Source: a virus
Virus record (IMG/VR): IMGVR_UViG_3300034102_003360
Span: 1-24,813 of that record
Direction: 5' to 3' (one strand)
DNA length: 24,813 bases
Shown: positions 1 to 6,810 of the stretch, one piece after another
Numbering within the stretch: position 1 is the stretch's first letter
Layout of the letters: every line of letters starts with the position of its first letter
Made by a program: the position numbers and the translations under genes
The notes under the pieces: generated by a model
The model's input: only the letters and a program-made list of their open reading frames with translations
Database searches by the model: none
What the model was told of the DNA's origin: nothing

Positions 1-1
1 C

Positions 2-892
2 GACAAAATCTCATTCCCAGCTTATGTCCAGCTCAAGCTTGACGGAATGCGATTCAACGCAATCGTTAAAGGTACAACGGTAGAATTTAGATCTCGCAAT
101 GGTAAAGAATTAAATATTCCTAACCCTGCATTCTCAGTACCATTTGTAAAAATGGCTGAACATTATAAACAAGACATGGTGTTCGATGGCGAGCTATTGA
201 TTGCAGACTTTGCAGGCAAACCCGTTAATCGACAAACAGGCAATGGTATTTTGTCTAAGTCAATTAAAGGCACAATGAATGAGATTGAAGCCGATAATGT
301 TCGAGCAACATTGTGGGATGCCATTCCTTATACTTCATTCATCGAAGGTATTGATAATGAACAATATAACACTAGATTTGCTAAATTGCTTAATTCTATT
401 TCCTATGTTAATAATCAATTTACTCAATTTAGACATTATGTATCTCCAGTATGGAATAAAGAAGTCAATGACCTTTATACTGCTCAAAAGATCTTTGAGA
501 AGTTTCTTTCCGAAGGTCAAGAAGGTACTATTCTAAAATCTAAAACAGGTATTTGGCAAGACAAACGCTCCAAAGAACAAATTAAGTTTAAAGGCGAATT
601 GGAATGCGAACTTAAGGTTGTTGATTGGGAAGAAGGCACAGGCAAAAACGTTGGCCGTCTAGGAGCATTGGTATGTGAATCGAGCGACGGTGTTATTCGA
701 GTAAATGTCGGCTCAGGTTATTCGGACGAACAGCGTGATGAATATACCAAAAAAGTAATAGGAAAAATCATCACTGTAAAATATAATGCTCGTATTAAAG
801 ATAAATCTGGGGTTGAGAGTTTGTTCTTGCCCGTTTTTATCGAATTGCGTGAAGATAAAGATAAAGCGGAGTCTAGTAAATCTATCAAATAA
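2..892 (+). CDS. gp30: ATP-dependent DNA ligase (T4 gp30-like), 5' partial
   Basis: The enzyme seals nicks in duplex DNA during phage replication and repair, using ATP to adenylate an active-site lysine. The frame is open from the left edge, so the N-terminus lies outside the window. About 296 residues are present, against 487 in T4 gp30. Motif I, KLDGMR, is encoded at 35-52, and its lysine (codon 35-37) is the expected adenylation site. Further along are DGEL (motif III), DAIPY (IIIa-like), EGTILK (motif IV) and IKFK (motif V), in the normal ligase order. The first internal ATG (47) lies inside motif I and cannot be the true start. A late promoter begins two bases after the stop codon. Family assignment is secure; equivalence to gp30 is inferred from the T4-like context. 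Confidence 0.93.
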   Translation, partial: DKISFPAYVQLKLDGMRFNAIVKGTTVEFRSRNGKELNIPNPAFSVPFVKMAEHYKQDMVFDGELLIADFAGKPVNRQTGNGILSKSIKGTMNEIEADNVRATLWDAIPYTSFIEGIDNEQYNTRFAKLLNSISYVNNQFTQFRHYVSPVWNKEVNDLYTAQKIFEKFLSEGQEGTILKSKTGIWQDKRSKEQIKFKGELECELKVVDWEEGTGKNVGRLGALVCESSDGVIRVNVGSGYSDEQRDEYTKKVIGKIITVKYNARIKDKSGVESLFLPVFIELREDKDKAESSKSIK

Positions 893-893
893 T

Positions 894-901
894 TATAAAT
901 A
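894..901 (+). promoter_or_regulatory. T4-type late promoter, TATAAATA
   Basis: An exact match to the T4 late promoter -10 element TATAAATA, which gp55-RNA polymerase recognises with gp33 and the sliding clamp. It lies directly after the ligase stop, and initiation would be expected a few bases before the GAGGA ribosome-binding site (912-916) of the next gene. It probably starts a late transcript covering the two unknown genes and possibly the sugar cassette. Confidence 0.7.
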
Positions 902-922
902 ATCGGGAAATGAGGATTTCAT

Positions 923-1192
923 ATGCCCGCAACAATTTATAACTTTCCTGAGAGACGAACCTACTATCGAGGTTACAAGATTCCTCTTTATACAGAAGAG
1001 GAAATCTTTTTGACTATTTTTGCTTTAAATATGTTTGGTAATGTTAAAGAAAACGTTACTGAAAAAACTCTAGAAAGCTATGAACCTATAGAAGTTATTA
1101 AAGCCTTATTAGAAGCCAAATCCTGTTTTGCACTATCTACAAAAGCAAAACATACTATAATGAATATACTTAAATCTATTGAAACATTGTGA
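923..1192 (+). CDS. Hypothetical protein, 89 aa
   Basis: I do not recognise this protein. It is 89 residues with no obvious signal peptide or metal-binding cluster. The N-terminal third is rich in Tyr/Arg (PERRTYYRGYKIPLY) and the remainder looks helical, with alternating Leu/Ile and Glu/Lys. Its start is well supported: GAGGA at 912-916 is six bases upstream of the ATG, and a late promoter lies at 894-901. The stop codon overlaps the GTG start of the next gene, so the two are probably translationally coupled. Late expression would fit a virion or assembly-related role, but nothing in the sequence proves that. Confidence 0.75.
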   Translation: MPATIYNFPERRTYYRGYKIPLYTEEEIFLTIFALNMFGNVKENVTEKTLESYEPIEVIKALLEAKSCFALSTKAKHTIMNILKSIETL

Positions 1193-1737
1193 ATATATTT
1201 TACCTACATAATAATGTATATGAATGTGCTAAAATGCACCCAGACAAACACGTCGTGAAAATGATCCTCGAATATGCTCAACTTCTTTCTACTGCTCATC
1301 GTTATCTTGATGGCAATATCGTTACTGGCCACACTAAAACTGGTCGAAAACAAACTCGATATGTTCTTCCTGACGACCGCGATAATTTGCTTTATGCTTC
1401 TACTCATATCAATCATCCTTCAGCAATTTGGACTAGAAAGTCTCCAGAAAATTATCTTTGGCTAGCTAATATGCTAATTGCCTTATGTGAAGAATATACT
1501 TATCGTTATGGGAAAACACATAAGGTAGAACGTGACGGACTTTGCTATGTCCTGTTAAAAAATATTCCTAAGAATATAGGTAATGAAGGTTGGTCAGAAC
1601 CGACTCCTGCTATGCCAGATGAATATAAGGTTCCTGGCAATTCTATTCAGGCATATATAAATTATTATGTAGGTGCTAAAAGGCATCTTGCGAATTGGAA
1701 AAAACGAACTATACCATCTTGGTATGTAATTAATTGA
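1189..1737 (+). CDS. Conserved phage protein of unknown function, 182 aa
   Basis: It starts at a GTG whose bases overlap the upstream TGA (GTGA), which implies coupled translation. The N-terminus, MNIFYL...CAKMHPDKHVVKMI, resembles a protein I recall from other T4-like phages that carries a conserved DKHVVKM core followed by AQLLSTAHR. I know no assigned function. The protein is soluble, with several conserved-looking His, Trp and Tyr residues (H17, H21, STAHR, HPSAIW), which could suggest an enzyme or nucleic-acid binding. The C-terminus (YYVGAKRHLANWKKR) is basic and aromatic. It shares the late promoter at 894-901 with the preceding gene and is followed nine bases later by the cupin gene that opens the sugar cassette. 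Confidence 0.82.
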   Translation: MNIFYLHNNVYECAKMHPDKHVVKMILEYAQLLSTAHRYLDGNIVTGHTKTGRKQTRYVLPDDRDNLLYASTHINHPSAIWTRKSPENYLWLANMLIALCEEYTYRYGKTHKVERDGLCYVLLKNIPKNIGNEGWSEPTPAMPDEYKVPGNSIQAYINYYVGAKRHLANWKKRTIPSWYVIN

Positions 1738-1746
1738 AAGGTAATT

Positions 1747-2145
1747 ATGACAACAGACTCTCACCGCGTACCAGTTGAAGCTGGGTTTCACGATGCTCGC
1801 GGAACTATTCTCCCACTAACACATGGCGACGCTAATGTCCAAATGATTTGGTCTAAGGCAGGAGCCCTTCGTGCTAACCACTATCACAAAACAGATACTC
1901 ATACTTGTTATTTGGTAACAGGTGAGATGATGTTCTATTGGCGCAATCATGGTGAGGATACAATTCACCGCGAACATTTTAAACAAGGCGATATGTTTAA
2001 AACTGGTCCATTGATCGATCATGAAATGGTTTTTGAAACTGATTCTATCATGGTTGTTATCTCAGAACACAAACGTGATGCTGATACCTATGACGAAGAC
2101 ATCGTAAGAATTGCTCCTCTCCATGAACAGTATGTTGAAGTATGA
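1747..2145 (+). CDS. Cupin-fold protein, dTDP-sugar isomerase/epimerase-like
   Basis: A 132-residue single-domain cupin. The RGTI motif (18-21) near the N-terminus resembles dTDP-4-keto-sugar 3,5-epimerase/3,4-ketoisomerase (WxcM/FdtA-like) proteins. Metal- or substrate-binding candidates are H45 and H47 (NHYHK), E60 (LVTGE) and H92 after GDMFKTGP, matching the two conserved cupin motifs. It probably acts on an NDP-keto-sugar by epimerisation or isomerisation. Context supports this: the next three genes encode a C-methyltransferase, a Gfo/Idh-like oxidoreductase and an ArnA-like decarboxylase. The start follows AAAGGTAATT, a reasonable ribosome-binding site. Its 3' end overlaps the start of the methyltransferase. 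Cupin fold is confident; the exact reaction is inferred from neighbours. Confidence 0.8.
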   Translation: MTTDSHRVPVEAGFHDARGTILPLTHGDANVQMIWSKAGALRANHYHKTDTHTCYLVTGEMMFYWRNHGEDTIHREHFKQGDMFKTGPLIDHEMVFETDSIMVVISEHKRDADTYDEDIVRIAPLHEQYVEV

Positions 2146-3280
2146 TAGTTGCCGTGCATGCGGCAGTAAAGCATTATTCCCTTGGCTAGCACTACCAAAT
2201 TCACCGGTTGCTAATGCCCTATTTGAAAAACCTGATTTCTATAGACATCCTCTAGAATTAAATGGTTGCTTAGAGTGTGGGCATTTGCAGTTAGCAGGAG
2301 CTCCTGATCCAGATGGTGTGTTTTCTACATATAAGTATAAGTCTGGCGTATCTGCATCTTTTAGAAAACATTTTAAAGAGTATGCTGCAGATATAGTTAA
2401 CAAATATGGATTTGGTATTGATGGTCGAGTATTGGAAATCGGAAGTAATGATGGATACTTATTAGAAGAGTTTAAAAAGCAAAATTGCAGAGTAACGGGT
2501 GTTGAACCATCTGAGCATATGCTTCAAGAACATAATGACAAAGGTATTCCTGTCGTTATAGGATTCTTTACATCCGAAATGGTTGATAACTATAAATGGA
2601 ACAGCTACTTTGATTATGTCTGCGCTAATAACGTACTTGCACATATTCCAAATACATTAGATGTTGTTAATGGCATTACTAAAGCTCTTCGTATCGGGGG
2701 CAAGCTAGTTGTAGAATGCGGCGATCAAGAAGGTATTATTAATGGTAAATTCTTAGACAATGTCTATCACGAACATATAGATTACTATTCATCTTATTCT
2801 TTTGCTAAACTACTTCAACGAGCAAATCTAAAAGTTATATCAGTTAAACCTGTAAATACACATGGAATTAGTTTTAGATTAATTGCCGAAAAAGTATTAC
2901 CTCACGTTAACATAGAATTGCCGAAACCTAAAGTAAATTGGGCACAATCTAAAAAGGATGTTGAACAATTAATTAGCGATCGTGAAGATAAAATGAAAGC
3001 TTTAATTGGCGATCGTCAGTTCTTCGCATATGGTGCTGCTGCAAAAGCAGTTACGGCATTGTATACATTAAGTATGATTAACAATCAATTAATTGGTGTT
3101 GTCGATGACAATGAACTGAAACAGGGTTATTATTTCCCCGGTACAGATGTTTTAATTAAGCATCCAGAAACAATGCCTAAAGATGCGTTGGTTGTGGTAA
3201 CTGCTTGGAATGTTTTTGATGACATTAAAGCAAAATTAGTAGAACGTGGCCATACTGGAGAAATAATCTGTATGCAATAA
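2132..3280 (+). CDS. SAM-dependent sugar C-methyltransferase
   Basis: A three-part C-methyltransferase of the TylCIII/TcaB9 type, which methylates a carbon next to a keto group in NDP-4-keto-sugars. The N-terminal zinc-binding segment has Cys7, Cys10, Cys46 and Cys49 (CRAC...CLEC). The SAM-binding loop is LEIGSNDG (101-108), followed by VEPSEHM. The catalytic region contains YHEHIDYYS with His213 and His215, a family hallmark. The C-terminal Rossmann-like domain has YGAAAKAVTAL (300-310). At 382 residues it is close to the usual length of about 400. I chose ATG 2132; a TTG at 2111 and an ATG at 2123 are also in frame, and none has a clear Shine-Dalgarno. It overlaps the cupin gene by 14 bases, implying coupled translation. 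It is not a DNA methyltransferase. Confidence 0.9.
   Translation: MLKYDSCRACGSKALFPWLALPNSPVANALFEKPDFYRHPLELNGCLECGHLQLAGAPDPDGVFSTYKYKSGVSASFRKHFKEYAADIVNKYGFGIDGRVLEIGSNDGYLLEEFKKQNCRVTGVEPSEHMLQEHNDKGIPVVIGFFTSEMVDNYKWNSYFDYVCANNVLAHIPNTLDVVNGITKALRIGGKLVVECGDQEGIINGKFLDNVYHEHIDYYSSYSFAKLLQRANLKVISVKPVNTHGISFRLIAEKVLPHVNIELPKPKVNWAQSKKDVEQLISDREDKMKALIGDRQFFAYGAAAKAVTALYTLSMINNQLIGVVDDNELKQGYYFPGTDVLIKHPETMPKDALVVVTAWNVFDDIKAKLVERGHTGEIICMQ
3257..3260 (+). promoter_or_regulatory. Ribosome-binding site GGAG deciding a CTG start
   Basis: GGAG lies inside the 3' end of the C-methyltransferase gene, seven bases before an in-frame CTG at 3268. No ATG, GTG or TTG exists in that frame between the last upstream stop (3226-3228) and ATG 3418. 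This is the main evidence that the oxidoreductase begins at CTG. Confidence 0.6.
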
Positions 3281-4011
3281 TCTATGGTACTGGTAAATGG
3301 GCACAACTTATTGGTTCAAAATTAAATGCGCTAAAAGTTACCCCCGTTTACGTAGGTAGCAGAATATCGCCAGAAGTAATATCCCGAGACGAAGTAAAAA
3401 ATGCTTCTTATCGGGATATGCCTGTCTTTATTGCCTCAGCAACACAATCGCATCTTAGCGATCTAAAACATTGTTTAGATTTACGACCAACTAAGATATT
3501 TGTGGAGAAGGGATTCTCCAATGCTGAAGAAAGAAAGCAAGCAACACAACTGGTAGGCAATATTCCCTCATATGTATTATCGCAACATAGATATTCCTCC
3601 ATATTTGATCTTTTCATAAGTTCGCAGGATGTTAATCAAGTATATAAATGTACCTACACCTGGAAAATTGAAAACGATAATGTTTCTGAATTTTTATATC
3701 ATATATCATCGCTGGATGGATATTTAAGAAAGAAACAAACAGAAATATATAACAGTAATTTTGGTAACTACAACATAGATGATATATCTAGTTATAATAT
3801 AGTTGAAAGTCCTTATAGGATTTTAAAAATACAAATTCAATCTCGTCTTTATGATGCTACCTTTAAAATTGGAGCATATAATAACGTAGTAATGAAACAA
3901 AAAGATTCTAAACAAAAAATTGTTATGACATCTTATTCTGAGGATAATTTAGGTAAGATGATATATAATGTTTTAGAGAAAAATAGTAAAATACGACTTG
4001 AGAGGATATAA
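3268..4011 (+). CDS. Gfo/Idh/MocA-like NAD(P)-dependent oxidoreductase, apparent CTG start
   Basis: A Rossmann-fold protein, probably reducing or oxidising an NDP-sugar intermediate. From CTG 3268 it has 247 residues. It opens with YAIIYGTGKWAQ, a dinucleotide-binding glycine motif (GTG at residues 7-9), directly after the start. IASATQSH followed by VEKG (E80-K81-G82) matches the region of Gfo/Idh/MocA enzymes that normally reads EKP. A conventional start at ATG 3418 would remove the whole nucleotide-binding strand-loop-helix, so it is unlikely. The protein is shorter than typical members (about 330-380 residues), and its second half is divergent, so activity is uncertain. It overlaps the methyltransferase and shares a TAATG junction with the next gene, which places it in the sugar operon. 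Confidence 0.72.
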   Translation: MYAIIYGTGKWAQLIGSKLNALKVTPVYVGSRISPEVISRDEVKNASYRDMPVFIASATQSHLSDLKHCLDLRPTKIFVEKGFSNAEERKQATQLVGNIPSYVLSQHRYSSIFDLFISSQDVNQVYKCTYTWKIENDNVSEFLYHISSLDGYLRKKQTEIYNSNFGNYNIDDISSYNIVESPYRILKIQIQSRLYDATFKIGAYNNVVMKQKDSKQKIVMTSYSEDNLGKMIYNVLEKNSKIRLERI

Positions 4012-5024
4012 TGAATATTTTAATTTTAGGCGGTGATGGTTTTATTGGATATCACCTAAGTGAATCGATTCTTGAAGATAGTAGATTCGATAATGCAAAA
4101 ATTGTCAGTGTGGATTTATATAATAATCGTACACATATGCTACCTAAAGATAGCAGACACGTCTTTCATCAATTAGATGTTATTAAAGAACGTAACAAAA
4201 TAGATGAACTAATTGCAGGGTGTGATGTATTATTACCTTTCGTTGCTATCGCAACTCCTAAGCTATATGTTGAACAACCATTACGAGTTTTTGAGTTAGA
4301 CTTTGAAGAAAATCTTCGAGTAATTAAATTAGCCCAAAAATTGGGCAAGCGAGTTATATTTCCATCTACATCTGAAGTATATGGCAAAGGCGAAGCACCA
4401 TTTGACGAAGAAACCACAGACTTAGTATATGGGCCAATTAAATATTCTCGATGGATCTATGCCTGTTCTAAACAATTATTAGATCGTGTTATTTTTGCGT
4501 TGGATCAAAAAGAAGGAATGCGATTTACATTGTTCCGTCCCTTCAATTGGTTAGGTCCATATCTTGATTCTTTAGATGCAACGTCTGAAGGATCGTCTCG
4601 TCTAATTACACAGTTAATGGGTGATGCGTTACAACGAGGCGAAGTTACTTTAGTCGACGGTGGTCATCAGAAACGATGCTTTACAGATGTACGAGATGGT
4701 GTAGCTGCACTTAAAGAAATTCTTTTACATGAAGATATCGCGCAAGGCAAAATCTACAATGTAGGAAATCCTTGGAACAATCTATCAGTTCGTGAAGTAT
4801 CAGAACAATTGATTGTTAAATTAAAAGAACGTAAAATGGTAGACAATGTCCAGATTAAAGTTAAATCTAGCGGCGACTTCTATGGCGCGGGATATCAGGA
4901 TGTATCTAATAGAGTTCCAAGTATCAATGCTATCGGCAATGATTTAAATTGGACTCCTAAATACACGTTTGCCGAATCATTGGATAATATTTTAAATACT
5001 GTTCAATCTAAAAAGCCATTATAA
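4011..5024 (+). CDS. ArnA-like UDP-glucuronate decarboxylase / NAD-dependent epimerase-dehydratase
   Basis: A short-chain dehydrogenase/reductase that closely resembles the C-terminal decarboxylase domain of ArnA, which oxidises UDP-glucuronate and decarboxylates it to a UDP-4-keto-pentose. The NAD motif is GGDGFIG (7-13). DVLLPFVAIATP, FELDFEENLR, PSTSEVYG (118-125) and RFTLFRPFNWLGP all match ArnA as I remember it. The catalytic set appears intact: S121/E122, Y150 and K154, and R301 in SNRVPS at the position of ArnA Arg619. At 337 residues it is a stand-alone version without the ArnA formyltransferase domain. The start is set by AGAGG at 4001-4005, five bases upstream, in a TAATG overlap. 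UDP-xylose or UDP-apiose synthase-like activity is an alternative. Confidence 0.88.
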   Translation: MNILILGGDGFIGYHLSESILEDSRFDNAKIVSVDLYNNRTHMLPKDSRHVFHQLDVIKERNKIDELIAGCDVLLPFVAIATPKLYVEQPLRVFELDFEENLRVIKLAQKLGKRVIFPSTSEVYGKGEAPFDEETTDLVYGPIKYSRWIYACSKQLLDRVIFALDQKEGMRFTLFRPFNWLGPYLDSLDATSEGSSRLITQLMGDALQRGEVTLVDGGHQKRCFTDVRDGVAALKEILLHEDIAQGKIYNVGNPWNNLSVREVSEQLIVKLKERKMVDNVQIKVKSSGDFYGAGYQDVSNRVPSINAIGNDLNWTPKYTFAESLDNILNTVQSKKPL

Positions 5025-5049
5025 TATATAATGGTATAGGAGTTAATTA

Positions 5050-5310
5050 ATGCCTTTTTACGATTTCAAGTGTTCTGAGTGCGCAGATGTGTTCTCAGTA
5101 AGTTGCCGTATAGCAGAGAAGGATAATCAAGAATGTCCTTCTTGTCGCTCAAACAAATATGAACACCACCACACAGCTATGCCAGGCTTTGGTGACCCTG
5201 TCCGTTTAGGCATTAGGACAGTGGATAATGGGTTCAGAGAAGTATTATCTAAGATTGGCTCAAACAATGGTCGTCTAGCCAATCTTAAGGATAAATTGAG
5301 TAGGAAATAA
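5050..5310 (+). CDS. FmdB-type zinc-ribbon protein
   Basis: An 86-residue protein with the FmdB/CxxC_CxxC_SSSS zinc-ribbon signature at its N-terminus: MPFYDFKC with Cys8, Cys11, Cys29 and Cys32 forming two CxxC pairs. The C-terminal half (PGFGDPVRLGIRT, then a basic LKDKLSRK tail) is of a type I recall from phage members. Bacterial relatives are annotated as putative regulators, but the biochemical role is not established. AGGAG at 5038-5042 is spaced seven bases from the ATG. It follows the sugar cassette after 25 bases and may belong to the same transcript or to the phoH unit downstream. Confidence 0.82.
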   Translation: MPFYDFKCSECADVFSVSCRIAEKDNQECPSCRSNKYEHHHTAMPGFGDPVRLGIRTVDNGFREVLSKIGSNNGRLANLKDKLSRK

Positions 5311-5313
5311 ATC

Positions 5314-5355
5314 ATGGTAGTTTGTCTATTATCACCCGAGGAGGTCAATACTTAA
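5314..5355 (+). promoter_or_regulatory. Possible 13-codon leader ORF ahead of phoH
   Basis: A mini-ORF (MVVCLLSPEEVNT, then TAA) has its own AGGAA at 5302-5306, seven bases before the ATG. Its last codons form the 5' arm of the hairpin at 5338-5370. A translated leader could therefore open the hairpin and affect phoH translation. This is an inference from arrangement only; such short ORFs also occur by chance. Confidence 0.3.
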
Positions 5356-5370
5356 ACGTGTTGCCTCCTC
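5338..5370 (+). promoter_or_regulatory. Strong hairpin in the phoH leader (anti-Shine-Dalgarno arm)
   Basis: GAGGAGG (5338-5344) pairs perfectly with CCTCCTC (5364-5370). Three more pairs (CAA/TTG) form if T5345 is bulged, leaving a loop of about 12 nt. No T-run follows, so it is not an ordinary intrinsic terminator. The 3' arm is also complementary to the phoH ribosome-binding site AGAGGAAG (5384-5391). The two pairings would compete, which suggests translational control. Confidence 0.5.
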
Positions 5371-5394
5371 TCTTACTATCCAAAGAGGAAGCTC

Positions 5395-6147
5395 ATGGCA
5401 AAAACTAAAACCAATCTTCAGATCCAATCTAATCAAACACCTCAACTTACATTAACAAATAATAAGTTGAAATTGAGTTTAGATGATATGAAAACTATCA
5501 AGCCATTAACAGATAATCAGAAAGGATTTTTTGAATCTTATGATAAATCAAAAATTATGTTATTGCATGGTGTTGCAGGAACAGGCAAAACATACATTGC
5601 TCTTTATCACGCTTTAGAAGAAGTTTTAGACAAGACAAATCAATATCAGAAAGTAGTAATAGTTAGGTCAGCAGTACCTAGTAGAGATATCGGACATTTA
5701 CCGGGAGACGAAAAAGAAAAGACAGAAGTTTATACAGAACCCTATGTAGAAATTTGTAAAGATTTATTTGATAGACCAGATGCATATCAAAGACTTGTTG
5801 AACAAAAAGCAATACAGTTTATGATTACATCTTTTGTTAGAGGTATTACCTTAAGCAATTCTATCATTGTTGTGGACGAATGTCAGAATATGACAGACAT
5901 GGAATTGAATTCCATAATGACTCGTATCGGACATAGATCAAAGATCATATTCTGCGGAGATTTCAGACAAACAGATTTGTATAAAAAGGGAGATATGTCG
6001 GGATTAAAGAAATTTATAACAATCGCAGATATGATGCCTAATTTCAAAACATTTGAGTTTGGGGTTGATGATATAGTTAGATCTGCTATAGTTAAGGAAT
6101 ATATATTAGCAAGGTTAAAATACGAAACCCAGTATGAAATGGGTTAA
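5395..6147 (+). CDS. phoH: PhoH-like ATPase
   Basis: A P-loop ATPase of the PhoH family, common in marine phages and often linked to phosphate stress, although its activity in phages is unproven. The Walker A motif GVAGTGKT occupies residues 59-66. The Walker B motif SIIVVDECQNMT carries D161 and E162. GDFRQTDLY lies further downstream, as in PhoH/helicase-like ATPases. The 250-residue length fits a single ATPase domain preceded by a polar tail of about 40 residues. The start is supported by AGAGGAAG at 5384-5391. The 84-base leader before it contains a hairpin and a possible leader ORF. The endolysin gene follows after 21 bases. Confidence 0.93.
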   Translation: MAKTKTNLQIQSNQTPQLTLTNNKLKLSLDDMKTIKPLTDNQKGFFESYDKSKIMLLHGVAGTGKTYIALYHALEEVLDKTNQYQKVVIVRSAVPSRDIGHLPGDEKEKTEVYTEPYVEICKDLFDRPDAYQRLVEQKAIQFMITSFVRGITLSNSIIVVDECQNMTDMELNSIMTRIGHRSKIIFCGDFRQTDLYKKGDMSGLKKFITIADMMPNFKTFEFGVDDIVRSAIVKEYILARLKYETQYEMG

Positions 6148-6168
6148 TAACTATAATAAGGAGTACCT

Positions 6169-6795
6169 ATGAGTTTTGAATTCGAATTCACAGAAGAAAA
6201 ATTAAAAAAATGTTTGTCTAGAAACAAAAATATACCTGAATTGTTTAAGACATTTAATACAGTGTTACCAAAATATGAAATAAACACTGTAGATAGGGTC
6301 TCAGCATTTTTGGCACAATGTGGCCATGAATCATTAGACTTTACGGTTCTAAAAGAAAATTTAAATTATGGCGCGAAAGGTTTACTAGGATTGTTTAAAA
6401 AATATTTTCCGAATGAAGCTTTAGCTAAAGAATATGAACGCAAGCCTGAAAAGATTGCAAATAGAATTTACGCAAATAGAATGGGCAATGGACCAGAGTC
6501 ATCTGGAGACGGTTATGCGCATAGAGGCCGTGGCGCAATTCAATTGACAGGTAAACTAAATTATCAAGCATTTGCAAATTCTATTGGCCTTTCTTTAGAA
6601 GACGCAATAGAATATTGCGAAACTTTGGATGGTGCTATTGAATCCGCATGTTGGTTTTGGAGTAAAAATAAATTGAATGCCATTGCTGATAAGAATGACA
6701 TTGTTCTATTGACAAAAAGAATCAACGGTGGTACAATAGGTTTAGAAGATCGTAAAAAGCACTGGGAACATAATAAAGAAGTTCTCGCAGACTAA
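6169..6795 (+). CDS. GH19-family endolysin (chitinase-like lysozyme)
   Basis: A 208-residue single-domain glycoside hydrolase of family 19, expected to cleave peptidoglycan glycan strands at lysis. Seen features: AQCGHES with Glu54 (likely catalytic acid), LKENLNYG with Glu63 (likely second Glu), ANRIYANRMGNGPESSGDG and the hallmark HRGRGAIQLTGKLNY. No signal peptide or membrane segment is visible, so release would need a holin, which I do not find in this window. AAGGAG at 6158-6163 precedes the ATG by five bases. It sits between phoH and a nucleotide hydrolase rather than in an obvious lysis cassette, as is often the case in marine T4-like phages. Confidence 0.92.
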   Translation: MSFEFEFTEEKLKKCLSRNKNIPELFKTFNTVLPKYEINTVDRVSAFLAQCGHESLDFTVLKENLNYGAKGLLGLFKKYFPNEALAKEYERKPEKIANRIYANRMGNGPESSGDGYAHRGRGAIQLTGKLNYQAFANSIGLSLEDAIEYCETLDGAIESACWFWSKNKLNAIADKNDIVLLTKRINGGTIGLEDRKKHWEHNKEVLAD

Positions 6796-6810
6796 AAGGA
6801 AAATTATATT

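Noticed and set aside
2132-3280. The methyltransferase as a DNA modification enzyme
   Set aside because: It lacks DNA methyltransferase motifs such as DPPY or PCQ and has the zinc segment, HEH motif and C-terminal domain of sugar C-methyltransferases.
5027-5032. TATAAT upstream of the FmdB-like gene as a sigma-70-type promoter
   Set aside because: The hexamer is in a very AT-rich stretch and no acceptable -35 box is found at 16-18 bp; chance occurrence is likely.
6126-6145. Hairpin AACCCA/TGGGTT at the end of phoH as a terminator
   Set aside because: Only six pairs, it overlaps the stop codon and no T-run follows, so it is not a convincing terminator.
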